Source: Thermoplasmatota archaeon (GTDB lineage: Archaea > Thermoplasmatota > Thermoplasmata > Thermoplasmatales > Thermoplasmataceae). Taken from it: a DNA stretch of 64,000 bases. A program made the position numbers and the translations under genes. The stretch's first letter is position 1; each line of letters begins with the position of its first letter. The notes beneath the pieces were generated by a model, which saw only the letters and a list, made by a program, of their open reading frames with translations, ran no database searches and was not told the origin of the DNA. Location of the stretch: assembly GCA_023488885.1 (NCBI GenBank), contig JAMDDH010000037.1, positions 1 through 64,000 of the forward strand, read 5' to 3'. This document shows, piece after piece, positions 15,510-25,634 of the stretch.

Positions 15510-18212
15510 ATGACTTCTAAATTCCAGAAAAACTCGGTTCTGAAGATTGGGAATAAAGAGTACAACTACTTTTCATTGAAGAGCTTGGAAATGGACGGTT
15601 ACAACCTGTCCAGACTCCCGGCATCTCTCAGGATAATCTTAGAATCATTGATAAGAAACGTTGACGGCAACGAAGTTAAGGATGAGGACATAGAGAATCT
15701 TATCGGGTGGAATTCAAAGAATCCCGGAGACAACGAAATACCTTTCAAGGTGGCGAGGGTTGTAATGCAGGATTTCACTGGAGTGCCTGCCGTTGCGGAT
15801 CTTGCTGCTATGAGGGATGCGGCAGTATCTCTCGGGAAAAAACCGGAGCTGATTCAACCGCAGGTTCCGGTTGATCTCGTTATAGATCATTCCGTTCAGG
15901 TTGATTTTTACGGCATTGCGGATGCCGTCAATCTCAACAGGGAAAAGGAATTTGAGAGAAACGGTGAAAGATACAGGTTTCTCAAGTGGGCACAGAAAGC
16001 TTTCGACAATCTCAGGATCATACCGCCTTCAGTAGGGATTGTACATCAGGTAAACCTTGAATATCTTTCGCAGGTAGTAATGGAAAAGGAAATTGGAGGC
16101 AAGTTATGGGCTTTCCCGGATACAGTTGTCGGAACTGATTCCCATACGACAATGGTTGACGGCCTCGGCGTCGTTGCATGGGGCGTAGGTGGCATTGAGG
16201 CGGAGGCAGCTATGTTGAATCAGCCTGTCACTTTCAAGACACCGGAAGTCGTCGGAGTGAATCTCAAAGGCACTCTTCCCGCCGGCGTCACTGCAACAGA
16301 TCTGGTCCTTACAACCACTGAGATCCTGAGAAAAAGCAAAGTTGTGGGAAAATTCGTTGAATTCTTCGGTGACGGAGTACCATCACTCACCATACCTGAC
16401 CGGGCTACGCTTTCAAACATGTGTCCGGAATACGGGGCAACAATTGCAATGTTTCCAGTTGACGACCAGACCATGGAATACCTGAAGCTCAGCGGCAGAT
16501 CTGAAGAACACATCAAGCTTGTCAGAGAATACTTCACAGCTCAGGGTCTATACGGGCCGCAACCAGGCACAGAATATTCTCAGGTTATAGAGATCAATCT
16601 CAACAAAGTTAAACCCAGCGTATCTGGCCCTAAATTGCCTCAACAGAGAGTCGATCTGGAACGGATAGGGGACAGTTTCCTGAAGTTTATGGAAGAAAAC
16701 GGTTCAACGGTGGAAACCTCTGGGAAGTCCCCGAAACAGGTAGTGCTTAAATCGGCTGCTGTAAATATCGACGGGAAGGAAGAAACACTCAGCGAAGGAG
16801 ACGTTGTGATAGCTGCCATAACGAGTTGCACAAATACAAGCAACCCTCAGGTAATGCTGGCTGCTGGACTGCTTGCAAAGAAGGCTGTTGAAAAAGGGCT
16901 CAAGGTAAACAATAAGGTTAAGACCAGTCTGGCACCGGGATCGAGAGTGGTGTCTGAATATCTGGAAAAAGCGGGATTACAGGAGTACCTGAACAAACTT
17001 GGATTCTATCTGGTTGGGTTTGGATGCACAACCTGTATAGGCAACACAGGGCCTTTGAACGAGAGTATAGAAAATGCAATAGTAAAGAACGGAATGAGTG
17101 TAACCGCAGTTCTTTCTGGAAACAGAAATTTTGAGGCCAGAATACATAAAAACGTCAGGGCAAACTACCTCATGTCACCTCCTCTTGTTGTCGCGTTTGC
17201 AATTGCAGGAAAAGTCACCATTGACCTCAACACCGAACCTCTGGGAATAGGAAAGGACGGAAAGAATGTATTCTTGAAGGACATATGGCCGTCTTCAGAT
17301 GAGATTCTCAAAACGATGAAGGGATCAATAAGCAAGGAGATGTTCGTTGAAAAATACCGGGATCTTGAGCAATACAATGAAAACTGGAAAAACCTACAGG
17401 TCCCCTCAGGCACAACATATTCCTGGGATCAGAGCAGCACGTACATACAGAGGCCTCCATTCTTCGAAAATTTCAATCCTGGATCGGTTGTGGAATACAG
17501 GGAATTAATGAATGCGCGTCCCCTGCTGATGCTCGGAGATTCCGTAACTACAGACCACATATCTCCTGCAGGTTCATTCGGAAAAGATACCCCGGCCGGA
17601 AAATATCTTATCTCCCACAACGTGAAACCGGAAGATTTCAACCAGTACGGCACAAGACGCGGCAACCATGAAATAATGATGAGAGGTACATTCGCAAACA
17701 CCAGAATTAAAAATTCCCTTGTGGGAAGGGAGGGAGGATACACTTTACATTACCCAGACAAGAAGGAAATGAGCGTGTACGATGCTTCAATGAAATACGT
17801 TCAGGAAAATGTTCCTCTTATAGTGCTTGCCGGCGATCAGTACGGTACCGGAAGTTCCAGGGACTGGGCAGCAAAGGGCCCATACCTCCTCGGAGTGAAA
17901 GCCGTGATTGCGGTCGGTTACGAGAGGATACACAGGAGCAATCTTGTTGGCATGGGAGTGGTTCCACTTCAGTTCACGGATGGAGAAAGTGCGGAGAAAC
18001 TCAGGATAGATCCAGAGAAGCCTATAGACATCATATTCGATAACGGAATAACTCCTGGAGGAACTGCAACCATAAAGTTCTCGGAAAAGGCCGATGGCGC
18101 AGTCAAACAGAGCAAAGTGACAATAAGAGTAGACACTCCTGTTGAAGTAGAATATCTTAAAGCAGGTGGAATATTACAGTTTGTGCTCAGAAGGTTGGTT
18201 CTTGAAAATTAA
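15510..18212 (+). CDS. acnA: Aconitate hydratase
   Basis: A 900-residue aconitase of the AcnA/IRP type, which interconverts citrate and isocitrate through cis-aconitate in the TCA cycle using a [4Fe-4S] cluster. The cluster cysteines are visible as the SCTNTSNP segment and, about 70 residues later, GCTTCIGNTGPL. Other active-site segments are GTDSHTTMVDGLGV and, in the C-terminal swivel domain, DQYGTGSSRDWAAKG. The length is typical. I chose the ATG at 15510 rather than the TTG at 15501. With citrate synthase (44.6 kb) it supplies two consecutive TCA steps. Confidence 0.95.
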   Translation: MTSKFQKNSVLKIGNKEYNYFSLKSLEMDGYNLSRLPASLRIILESLIRNVDGNEVKDEDIENLIGWNSKNPGDNEIPFKVARVVMQDFTGVPAVADLAAMRDAAVSLGKKPELIQPQVPVDLVIDHSVQVDFYGIADAVNLNREKEFERNGERYRFLKWAQKAFDNLRIIPPSVGIVHQVNLEYLSQVVMEKEIGGKLWAFPDTVVGTDSHTTMVDGLGVVAWGVGGIEAEAAMLNQPVTFKTPEVVGVNLKGTLPAGVTATDLVLTTTEILRKSKVVGKFVEFFGDGVPSLTIPDRATLSNMCPEYGATIAMFPVDDQTMEYLKLSGRSEEHIKLVREYFTAQGLYGPQPGTEYSQVIEINLNKVKPSVSGPKLPQQRVDLERIGDSFLKFMEENGSTVETSGKSPKQVVLKSAAVNIDGKEETLSEGDVVIAAITSCTNTSNPQVMLAAGLLAKKAVEKGLKVNNKVKTSLAPGSRVVSEYLEKAGLQEYLNKLGFYLVGFGCTTCIGNTGPLNESIENAIVKNGMSVTAVLSGNRNFEARIHKNVRANYLMSPPLVVAFAIAGKVTIDLNTEPLGIGKDGKNVFLKDIWPSSDEILKTMKGSISKEMFVEKYRDLEQYNENWKNLQVPSGTTYSWDQSSTYIQRPPFFENFNPGSVVEYRELMNARPLLMLGDSVTTDHISPAGSFGKDTPAGKYLISHNVKPEDFNQYGTRRGNHEIMMRGTFANTRIKNSLVGREGGYTLHYPDKKEMSVYDASMKYVQENVPLIVLAGDQYGTGSSRDWAAKGPYLLGVKAVIAVGYERIHRSNLVGMGVVPLQFTDGESAEKLRIDPEKPIDIIFDNGITPGGTATIKFSEKADGAVKQSKVTIRVDTPVEVEYLKAGGILQFVLRRLVLEN

Positions 18213-18281
18213 GGAATTTCGCATTCATGCATTGATGGTAAGCATCCATCTTTTATCTATTCGAAATATGGTCAGGTAGTT

Positions 18282-19586
18282 ATGTATATAGCAGCTCCAC
18301 CAGGTACCAAAGTGCTGGCGAGATATTTGATACCTCCTGAAGAATACAAACTACTGGAAGAAGTGGATTTCAATGTTTACGGGGAGGAAAAATCCCTGAC
18401 CATATTACAGTTCATGAGGGACCTCAAGTGGATATACATATCATACGATGAAGGAGATAAGATCAGCCTCAAGCCTACTGAAACAGGGATTGATGTTTTT
18501 GAAAATGGACTCACTGAAAAATACATTGGAGAGAACGGAAAAATACTGAATCTTATCAAGAAATATCTCGAAAATTACCTCAAGAATGAAAAAGGTCTAC
18601 CAGATGAAACAATGGTTCTCGCGGACTACTTTCTGAAGTCCGGTAATTATACTCGTGCCCTGGATATGGCAGCGAATCTCATAGACCTTGGAAATAAACA
18701 GGCGGATTCAAGGATACTGGGAAAAGCCCACTACATATACGGCACAATAAACCTTTACAAAATGGACCTCGATTTCGCGAAGAATCATTACGAGAAAGCA
18801 ACCTATTATTCGGAAAACGTTGACGACATAGAGAACGTTGCCAAGACGTATCTCGGACTTGGTTCTTTCTATGGATACAAAGGGGATATGGAAAAGGGAC
18901 TCCAATATTTTGAAAAAGCTTCGCTGCTGTTCAGGGAAAAAAATGACCTGTCAGGAATGAACCAGGTGAAGATCAACGAGGCTTTTACGCTTGCGAAGAT
19001 GGGTAATATCAAGGAATTTTTCACCTTGAACCATCAGGCCATTGAGTACTTCATTTCAATTTCTGATAACTATCATCTTCAATCATGTTACCAGAACGAA
19101 TCTGCCGTGCTTCTCTCCCTTGGTGAATACAACGCCGCAATAGACGCTGTCGTTGAGGCTCATGATCTCGCAAAGAAAACGGGAAACGAAAGGATACAGC
19201 ACCTTTCTGGGATAAACATTGCCCTTATTTACATTTATACGAAGAGACCAGGTGATGCTTATGACTATATAGAGAAAGCTTTTGACTACTTCAGGAGAAA
19301 TTTTGATACTAACGGTCTTGCTGATTGTTATTTAACATACATGGCCTATGATGTTGCGACAAAGAACCTTGATTCTGCAGATAAGAACATGGAGAAAATG
19401 AAACAGAATTTCATGGTAAAAAAACAGAAAGTCTCCTTCATTGAAGGTCTATCCGTATACATACGTCTCATAAAACTCTATGACTATCCCGCTACAGTCC
19501 TAAATGATAAAACTAAGAAATTTAGGGAATATGCTCGTTCGTTTGAGCTAATAGAAAAGTTTGATTCTTTATTGGAAGATAATTAA
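18282..19586 (+). CDS. TPR-repeat protein
   Basis: A 434-residue helical protein. After an N-terminal region of about 95 residues that may be a winged-helix-like domain (YLIPPEEYKLLEEVDFNVYG, then ILQFMRDLKWIYISYDEG), at least five tetratricopeptide repeats can be followed from about residue 105 to 390, for example GKAHYIYGTINLYKMD and AKTYLGLGSFYGYKGDMEK. TPR arrays bind protein partners; paired with a possible winged helix they are common in archaeal regulators. It starts with ATG 70 nt after aconitase on the same strand, so it might be read through from acnA. No specific function can be assigned. Confidence 0.65.
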   Translation: MYIAAPPGTKVLARYLIPPEEYKLLEEVDFNVYGEEKSLTILQFMRDLKWIYISYDEGDKISLKPTETGIDVFENGLTEKYIGENGKILNLIKKYLENYLKNEKGLPDETMVLADYFLKSGNYTRALDMAANLIDLGNKQADSRILGKAHYIYGTINLYKMDLDFAKNHYEKATYYSENVDDIENVAKTYLGLGSFYGYKGDMEKGLQYFEKASLLFREKNDLSGMNQVKINEAFTLAKMGNIKEFFTLNHQAIEYFISISDNYHLQSCYQNESAVLLSLGEYNAAIDAVVEAHDLAKKTGNERIQHLSGINIALIYIYTKRPGDAYDYIEKAFDYFRRNFDTNGLADCYLTYMAYDVATKNLDSADKNMEKMKQNFMVKKQKVSFIEGLSVYIRLIKLYDYPATVLNDKTKKFREYARSFELIEKFDSLLEDN

Positions 19587-19587
19587 C

Positions 19588-19704
19588 TTAATCTACAGAA
19601 TATACTCCGGTGGACAAGACTAGTTTCGGCTTGATCTTCTGTATGTCAATCTCATCTACTTTCATTTTAAGCTTCTCAAACATTCTTTTTCCCTCAACAT
19701 ACAC
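19588..19704 (-). CDS. Possible 38-residue ORF with Shine-Dalgarno
   Basis: A short minus-strand frame begins with GTG at 19704, preceded by aaggagg 10 nt upstream, and ends at 19588, 1 nt from the stop of the TPR gene. The predicted peptide is basic at its N-terminus (MYVEGKRMFEKLKMKVDE) and shows no domain I know. An ATG two bases upstream is in another frame and yields only 14 codons. The good ribosome binding site is the only evidence. It may also be a remnant of a mobile element, since the 19740-19800 sequence upstream looks like a structured, repeat-like stretch. Confidence 0.25.
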   Translation of the reverse strand: MYVEGKRMFEKLKMKVDEIDIQKIKPKLVLSTGVYSVD

Positions 19705-19980
19705 ATTAACCAATCCTCCTTAATGCTAACCTGTCACACATTCACTACCGAATGAGGTTCCGGCTCACTCCCGTTTCGCTTATGTAGGCGCGAATTTTTT
19801 TCGATTCTCATAAGCAGGTAACGATCAATCTAAATGGGAGTATTTAGCGTTTATCTGTATGTAATGCATTATATGACTCTCCTGAAATACAATAATTTGA
19901 CGGAATACCGCAAGATCATTGACTTTATGATAGAATACAGAATCTAAAAATATATAAGTATACCTAAAATCAGTCAGAGC
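19705..19980. other. Intergenic region upstream of glnA, with TATA box
   Basis: No larger gene is visible. Around 19740-19790 the sequence has short inverted repeats (cattc/gaatg and tgag/ctca) that might be the end of a lost IS element; this is weak. A clear TATA box, aaaatatataag, lies at 19948-19958. A start of transcription about 25 nt downstream would fall at the glnA ATG (19981), so the glnA mRNA is probably leaderless. Confidence 0.45.
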
Positions 19981-21315
19981 ATGGAAGATGAAGTTAAGGC
20001 TTCCTTGAATAGATTGAAACAGGACAACATAGACTTTCTACAGGTACAGTTCACGGATATTGTCGGAGCCGTAAAATCTCTGACTTTGCCGAAGAACCGC
20101 TTTGAAAGTGCTCTGACAGAGGGAGTAGTTTTTGATGGAAGTTCCGTTGCAGGATATGCTCAGATAGAAGAGTCTGATATGAGGGCACACCTCGATCAGG
20201 CAACTTATACCATCCTGCCTGAAAGCGCAGGCGGATACAGGGTGGCAAGATATATATGTGATGTATATACTCCTGACGGGGAAAGATTTCCGGGAGATCC
20301 CAGATACGCACTTCAGAGGATTCTGGAGAAACTGCAGAAAAAGAATATGGATTTCTTTGTGGGTCCCGAGTTTGAGTTCTTCGTTTTCAAAAGAGACAGC
20401 AACGGAAACCCAACCGCAATACCTAGTGACTACGGCGGATATTTTGATAATACGCCAATAGACGCTGCAAATGAAATAAGGCAGGACATCCTGAAACATC
20501 TCTATGATCTTGGATACCATCCTGAAGCAGCCCACCACGAGGTAGCTTACGGACAGCACGAAATGGATCTCAGATACGGCCAAGCTCTCGTAATGGCTGA
20601 CAGGGTTGCCATGCTCAAGAGCATAATTAAGAACGTTGCACAAAAACACGGCATGTATGCCACATTTATGCCAAAGCCGATAAACGGAGTAAACGGTTCA
20701 GGAATGCACGTACACCAGAGCATAATGTCGGCGGGAGAGAAGGAGAATCTGTTCTACGACGCAAAGGCCAAATATGGAATGAGCGAACTTGGAATGCACT
20801 ATATGGGTGGGATTCTTAAGAATATAAATCAGGCTTCAGCCGTTCTCGCCTCCTGGGTAAATTCATATAAGCGTCTCATACCCGGTTACGAAGCTCCGGT
20901 TTATATCTCATGGGCCAACAAGAACAGATCTGCGCTCATAAGAGTACCAGCGGGAAACGGCATGAGAAAGCGTATGGAACTAAGATGTCCCGATTCCGCT
21001 GGAAACCCGTATCTCCAGTTTGCAGTAATACTCGGAATGGGTCTCGACGGTATAGAACATAAAATCAACCCCCCGGATCCTGTAGAGAAGGACATTTTCC
21101 ACATGACAGCGGCGGAGAGAGAGAAAAATGGCATTCAGTCCATGCCGGAAAGCCTCGGAGAGGCTCTGCACCATTTCAGAAACAGCAAGTTAATGAGAGA
21201 AGTGCTTGGAGACCATATTTTTGAGAACTTCATAACAGTAAAGCAGAGAGAATGGGACGCGTTCAGGTCTTATGTGACAACATGGGAACTGGACAGATAT
21301 CTCCCTATACTGTAA
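19981..21315 (+). CDS. glnA: Glutamine synthetase, type I
   Basis: A 444-residue GSI enzyme that makes glutamine from glutamate, ammonia and ATP; it acts as a cytoplasmic dodecamer. Diagnostic segments are VFDGSSVAGYAQIEESDM, the metal-ligand motif FFVGPEFEFFVF, NGSGMHVHQSI and KNRSALIRVPAG. The GSI-beta adenylylation motif and insertion are absent, as usual in archaeal GSI-alpha. The start is fixed by the leaderless promoter geometry. No GlnK or GlnR-like gene sits beside it, so how it is regulated cannot be seen here. Confidence 0.95.
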   Translation: MEDEVKASLNRLKQDNIDFLQVQFTDIVGAVKSLTLPKNRFESALTEGVVFDGSSVAGYAQIEESDMRAHLDQATYTILPESAGGYRVARYICDVYTPDGERFPGDPRYALQRILEKLQKKNMDFFVGPEFEFFVFKRDSNGNPTAIPSDYGGYFDNTPIDAANEIRQDILKHLYDLGYHPEAAHHEVAYGQHEMDLRYGQALVMADRVAMLKSIIKNVAQKHGMYATFMPKPINGVNGSGMHVHQSIMSAGEKENLFYDAKAKYGMSELGMHYMGGILKNINQASAVLASWVNSYKRLIPGYEAPVYISWANKNRSALIRVPAGNGMRKRMELRCPDSAGNPYLQFAVILGMGLDGIEHKINPPDPVEKDIFHMTAAEREKNGIQSMPESLGEALHHFRNSKLMREVLGDHIFENFITVKQREWDAFRSYVTTWELDRYLPIL

Positions 21316-21317
21316 TT

Positions 21318-21845
21318 TTATTGAGAGAAGTCCCTTAATTTCTCTCTTCTTCTTTCTTTGACTCTGGCATACGAATATATTATCAACAGAGCTATTCCGC
21401 TCGGCAGTAGAACAAAGCCGAATATTGTGGAAACTAATGTCAGATAGCTTATGTCTCCAAGCGAAATGTCAACAACAATCTGAGAATTTCCGTTGTTCTT
21501 GATAAAGAGTGTCCAGTTTCCGGATGATGTGGCGACTATTACCTTTGAACCAGAATAATCAGAAACGTTCAGGTATCCAACATTGGAATTATCGGGTGAT
21601 ATAAGAAACGCAGAAACATTTATTCTTGAACCCTGTGAATTAATTGAGTACTCCAGATCGTCGCCTGCAGAAACATTGATCTTCTTTATTGTATGGACCG
21701 ATCCTGGTCCTATCGTTACGTTGGTCTGTTTCGTGATTCCCTGTTCTATGGAGTAAACAGAGTATGAAAAGAGGGTTACTGACACAATGATCAGCAGTAC
21801 CGCAAATTTCAGGAGCTTCTTTTTTCTTGGTCTGAACATTTTCAA
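21318..21845 (-). CDS. Two-helix membrane protein, unknown function
   Basis: A 175-residue protein with a positively charged N-terminus (RPRKKK), a membrane helix at about 11-32, an extracytoplasmic beta-rich domain of about 100 residues with many Asn-x-Ser/Thr sites, and a second helix at about 134-157 (SYLTLVSTIFGFVLLPSGIA), ending in a basic cytoplasmic tail. The arrangement recalls small archaeal surface proteins of unknown role. It is convergent with glnA, 2 nt from its stop. I do not recognise a family. Confidence 0.5.
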   Translation of the reverse strand: MKMFRPRKKKLLKFAVLLIIVSVTLFSYSVYSIEQGITKQTNVTIGPGSVHTIKKINVSAGDDLEYSINSQGSRINVSAFLISPDNSNVGYLNVSDYSGSKVIVATSSGNWTLFIKNNGNSQIVVDISLGDISYLTLVSTIFGFVLLPSGIALLIIYSYARVKERRREKLRDFSQ

Positions 21846-21884
21846 TCACACTTCATCCTTAAATTGCAAATTATAGATAAATTT

Positions 21885-24269
21885 CTATGTAACTTCAAGG
21901 ACTTCCAGTTCATTACTAGTTTCCAATTCAATCGTGCCCACGTTCATCACAATTTTCATCAGATCGGCATGTTTCTCCAGAATTTCTTTCTGTCCCCTGA
22001 TAAGAATCTTTTCAAGTTCTGCACTCATAGGGAGTTTTTTAGATGTTTTGAAGGCCCTGATGCCGGAAATTACGGAAATAACTTGGTCGATTTCCGTCTC
22101 GTGAACTTCCATGTTTTCTCTCATGAGTTTTTCCGGCCACCTCTCAAGGTGAATACTGTCCAGTTTTCTGATTTTCATTGAACTGTATATCTCCTCTGTT
22201 ATGAACGGCATAATAGGTGCATATAATTTCATGATCTGAAGCAGAACATACTGGAGAGTTCCTACGGTATCTGCAATCTCAGCCTTGCTGATCATGTTTT
22301 TCTTGTTGGAAAGGCTCTTGGCGATCTCTAGATAATTATCGCAGAATGTGTTCCAGAAGAAATTATCAGTTTCTGCCCTTGAGCGGGAAAACTGATAAGT
22401 ATCCATAAGTTGGGCGCAGAGTTCCACGAGGCGGTTCAATTTGCTGACTATCCAAACATTTACAGGATATTCGGGGTGATCCCAGTTTTCCGGTATGACG
22501 TTGTCCTCAGTGATCATCGATACAAGTTTTGCGGCGTTATAGATCTTGATAACAGTTCTTCTCCCACGGACAAAATCCTGTTCCTTTACCTTTATATCGT
22601 CTCCAGGCACGCTGGTGGACGCCCAGTATCTGACAGCGTCAGCCCCGTATTGTGTGATCAGGGAACCCGGTTCAACTATGTTCCCTTTGCTTTTGCTCAT
22701 TTTCTGGCCATACGGATCGTACACGTTCCCGCTGATGAAAATTGATTTCCATGGAGCAGAATTGTCATGTATGCTTGAACGGACAATTGTTGTGAAAGCC
22801 CAGAAAGTTATTATGTCGTGACCCTGGAATCTCACATCCATGGGATACAGAAGATCAAAGAGGCCATCTGCTTCAAGGGCAAGACGCGGGCTCAATGAAG
22901 ATGTCGCCCATGTGTCCATTACATCCATTTCAGGAATCACGTCGGTAGAACCACATTTATTGCACTGTACATTGTATTTGTTAATTCTAGGATCAACGGG
23001 CAACTGTTCTTCCGAGGCGAATATGGTATCTCCACAAGAGCTGCAATACCATACTGGAAACGGCACTCCAAGGAATCTTTGCCTTGATATGCACCAGTCC
23101 CATTTGAGACCATCAATCCAGTTATCGAGTCTGAGCCTCATGTGGTCGGGAAACCATTGCGCTGATGCCGCAATTTTCTTGAATTGATCCTTCAAATCCA
23201 GGTATCTGACAAACCACTGTTTGCTGATTCCTATCTCTACTGGAGTATTGCACCTTTCGTGAGTGTTCACAAAATGCTTTACCCTTTCAGTTTTTTCTAT
23301 AAGATTCCTGGTCTTAAGCTCATCGATTATCTTCTTCCTGGCATCGTGAATATTCAGTCCCTTCAGAAATTTCGAGTTTTCGTTCAGCTTTCCATGGTCA
23401 TCGAGAATTATTCTTGTTCCAGGGTTATATTTTCTCCACAGGAGAAGATCATTCTGATCCCCGAAGGTGCAGAGCATTTCTGCCCCGGTTCCTTTATCTA
23501 TCGACACCAGTTCGTCGGCAATTATCGGGACATCGTATCCATACAGTGGAACCTTGATATTTTTGCCAATGTGTGATCTGTATCTTTCATCGTCAGGATT
23601 TACCATCAATGCAACGCAGGCGCCTATGAGTTCTGGTCTTGTAGTTGCAATCGTAATAGACCGCGTTTCATCTCCGAACCTGATATATACGAAGTCTGTG
23701 GATATGCTGGCATCTTTCATCTCGATCTGTGATATTGCAGTGGTACATGTTGGACATCTGACAACAGGGGCTTCCTCCCTGTAAGTCCTCTCATTTCTTA
23801 CCAGATCAAGGAACATCCTCTGGGAGACGCGAATAGAAGTATCGGAAAAGGTCCTGTAATAATTCTCAAAATTTGCGCTGAAGCCGAGGTCGCTCCAGTT
23901 TTTTAACAATTCCTTCTCGGCTTTTTCACTTTCAATCATGCATAGTCTTATGAATTCCTTGAGTTCTGTCTTCTCCCCCTTTATTCCGAGCGACTTCTCT
24001 GTGAATCTTTCAGTTGGAAGGCCGTTATCATCAAAACCCCATGGGTAGTAGACGTTATATCCCCGCATGCGTTTGTAACGGGCGATGAAATCCTGATGCG
24101 GATATGAAAAGGCATGCCCCATGTGCATCTTGCCGGAAATGGTGGGCGGGGGAGTATCTATTGCGAACCATTTAGATCTGTCATCAACTTTCGGGTCAAA
24201 CCGGTAAATAGATTTCTGTGACCAGTATGATTTCCATTTGTTCTCTATTCCGGGTATGTCTATATCCAT
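21885..24269 (-). CDS. valS: Valyl-tRNA synthetase
   Basis: A 794-residue class I aminoacyl-tRNA synthetase that attaches valine to tRNA-Val. The HIGH motif appears as HMGH in SGKMHMGHAFSYPHQDF, and the KMSKS motif as GQKMSKSKGNIVEPG. An editing (CP1) domain with TTRPELIGACVALMVNP lies between them, and a zinc-binding CSSCGD ... CNKCGS pair follows. The archaeal form is shorter than the bacterial one because it lacks the long C-terminal coiled coil. It is monocistronic on the minus strand. Confidence 0.95.
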   Translation of the reverse strand: MDIDIPGIENKWKSYWSQKSIYRFDPKVDDRSKWFAIDTPPPTISGKMHMGHAFSYPHQDFIARYKRMRGYNVYYPWGFDDNGLPTERFTEKSLGIKGEKTELKEFIRLCMIESEKAEKELLKNWSDLGFSANFENYYRTFSDTSIRVSQRMFLDLVRNERTYREEAPVVRCPTCTTAISQIEMKDASISTDFVYIRFGDETRSITIATTRPELIGACVALMVNPDDERYRSHIGKNIKVPLYGYDVPIIADELVSIDKGTGAEMLCTFGDQNDLLLWRKYNPGTRIILDDHGKLNENSKFLKGLNIHDARKKIIDELKTRNLIEKTERVKHFVNTHERCNTPVEIGISKQWFVRYLDLKDQFKKIAASAQWFPDHMRLRLDNWIDGLKWDWCISRQRFLGVPFPVWYCSSCGDTIFASEEQLPVDPRINKYNVQCNKCGSTDVIPEMDVMDTWATSSLSPRLALEADGLFDLLYPMDVRFQGHDIITFWAFTTIVRSSIHDNSAPWKSIFISGNVYDPYGQKMSKSKGNIVEPGSLITQYGADAVRYWASTSVPGDDIKVKEQDFVRGRRTVIKIYNAAKLVSMITEDNVIPENWDHPEYPVNVWIVSKLNRLVELCAQLMDTYQFSRSRAETDNFFWNTFCDNYLEIAKSLSNKKNMISKAEIADTVGTLQYVLLQIMKLYAPIMPFITEEIYSSMKIRKLDSIHLERWPEKLMRENMEVHETEIDQVISVISGIRAFKTSKKLPMSAELEKILIRGQKEILEKHADLMKIVMNVGTIELETSNELEVLEVT

Positions 24270-24362
24270 TCAAGAGGTTAATTTTTGAATAACTAAAAGG
24301 ATTTCCTATACCGATCAGAAAAAGGTCATAATTTAATTACCTTAATTGAGATACGACAGCCG

Positions 24363-24824
24363 TTGGGGTTGCATAAAAATAATGAACCCTTGGCTGAATT
24401 CATAGCCCAGGAAGAGAGAATCAGGGATGTATATGAGGGTCTTCTCATGAATTCGGTGCAGGAAAACATTCGGTTTTTCCTTGAAACTTTCATGAAAAGT
24501 CATGAAGAAATAATCGAACAGCTGACCCAATTTGGAGTGAAGCCTCAAAATAAAGTCCCGCAACCAGGACAGTCTCAGAAGAATATTCATGCTACGTACC
24601 ACCTGATGGCAGAACAAAACCCTGATTTGAACAGTCTTCAAAGTACTTTGCTGTTCATAGCGAAGTCAGAGCAGGAATCACTTGACGCCACTATATCGCA
24701 TTCAAAGAAGATAGAAAATGCTAAGACGAAAGAATTCATTGTGAAAATAATAGAAGCAAAGAAGCTTATGGCTTCAAAAGCTGACAGATTATACCATGAC
24801 TTTATCGAATCAAAGCTATCATAA
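24363..24824 (+). CDS. Ferritin-like four-helix protein (tentative)
   Basis: A 153-residue all-helical protein with four long predicted helices (about 8-32, 35-60, 90-118 and 122-150). Acidic residues sit at matching places, for example IAQEERIRD, KSHEEIIEQL and AKSEQESLD, which recalls ferritin/rubrerythrin-like bundles. The classic ExxH metal motifs are incomplete, so metal binding is uncertain. The start is probably TTG at 24363 or 24369; the first ATG comes 28 codons later. It lies 12 nt upstream of dtdA on the same strand and may be cotranscribed with it. Confidence 0.4.
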   Translation: MGLHKNNEPLAEFIAQEERIRDVYEGLLMNSVQENIRFFLETFMKSHEEIIEQLTQFGVKPQNKVPQPGQSQKNIHATYHLMAEQNPDLNSLQSTLLFIAKSEQESLDATISHSKKIENAKTKEFIVKIIEAKKLMASKADRLYHDFIESKLS

Positions 24825-24836
24825 TTCATAAGTGTA

Positions 24837-25634
24837 ATGATGCATCTGATAATAGCCTCAAAACAGGACGAAGCCAGCCTTTCTATGGCTGGTCATTTGC
24901 TTGAAACCGTAGAATTCACAGAAGATGGGTTCGGACCTGATATACTTAAACACGGCGAATACCTCTTCTCGTACATAGAAGAACGACATCTCTTCTTCAA
25001 CGAATTTGATCACAAGTACGGATCCATCAGGGGCAATATTGATGACGTGATTTTTCTTTCCAGGCATTCTTCCGCAGCGGACGTGAAATCAATTACGGTT
25101 CACCCGACTGGAAACTACGGCGAAGCTAAACTTGGAGGAATGGAAAACACCCTTTCAGTGAGCGACCCGCGGAAAATGACATCTGCGTTGAGATCTATGG
25201 CCGAATATTATTCAGGGAGCGACTTCAGCGTGACCTTCGAGGCAACCCATCACGGCCCACTTCTCGGGGTACCTAACTTCTTTATAGAAATAGGCACCAA
25301 AAGTGAACAGTGGAAAAACAGGGAGGCTCTTGACATAGTTGTGCACGGGCTTTTTTCAAATGCTGAAACTAACTTGGATTCATTTGTCGGCGTTGGCGGC
25401 GGACACTACATGCCAAAAATAACAAAATATGCTCTTGAAAACCATGTGAACATAGGACACATGATATCAAAGCACGCACTTGAAAACATAAACGAGGGCC
25501 TGATAATGGAAAGTATCCGGAAAACAGGTAACTGCACTGGATTCATTATGGATAAGAAAGGTACAAAATCAAAGCCGAAAGAAATGATAACGAAAATCGC
25601 CAAAAACCTCAATCTCGAAATCATTTACGTATGA
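24837..25634 (+). CDS. dtdA: D-aminoacyl-tRNA deacylase, archaeal type
   Basis: A 265-residue DtdA/GEK1-family enzyme, which removes D-amino acids wrongly attached to tRNAs and so protects translation. Conserved segments are VHPTGNYGEAKLGG, EATHHGPLLGVPNFFIEIG, GVGGGHYMPK and the C-terminal metal-site region NIGHMISKHAL. The archaeal enzyme is unrelated to bacterial DTD and uses zinc. It follows the ferritin-like gene by 12 nt and precedes, after a gap, a cluster whose members are related to D-amino-acid enzymes. Confidence 0.9.
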   Translation: MMHLIIASKQDEASLSMAGHLLETVEFTEDGFGPDILKHGEYLFSYIEERHLFFNEFDHKYGSIRGNIDDVIFLSRHSSAADVKSITVHPTGNYGEAKLGGMENTLSVSDPRKMTSALRSMAEYYSGSDFSVTFEATHHGPLLGVPNFFIEIGTKSEQWKNREALDIVVHGLFSNAETNLDSFVGVGGGHYMPKITKYALENHVNIGHMISKHALENINEGLIMESIRKTGNCTGFIMDKKGTKSKPKEMITKIAKNLNLEIIYV

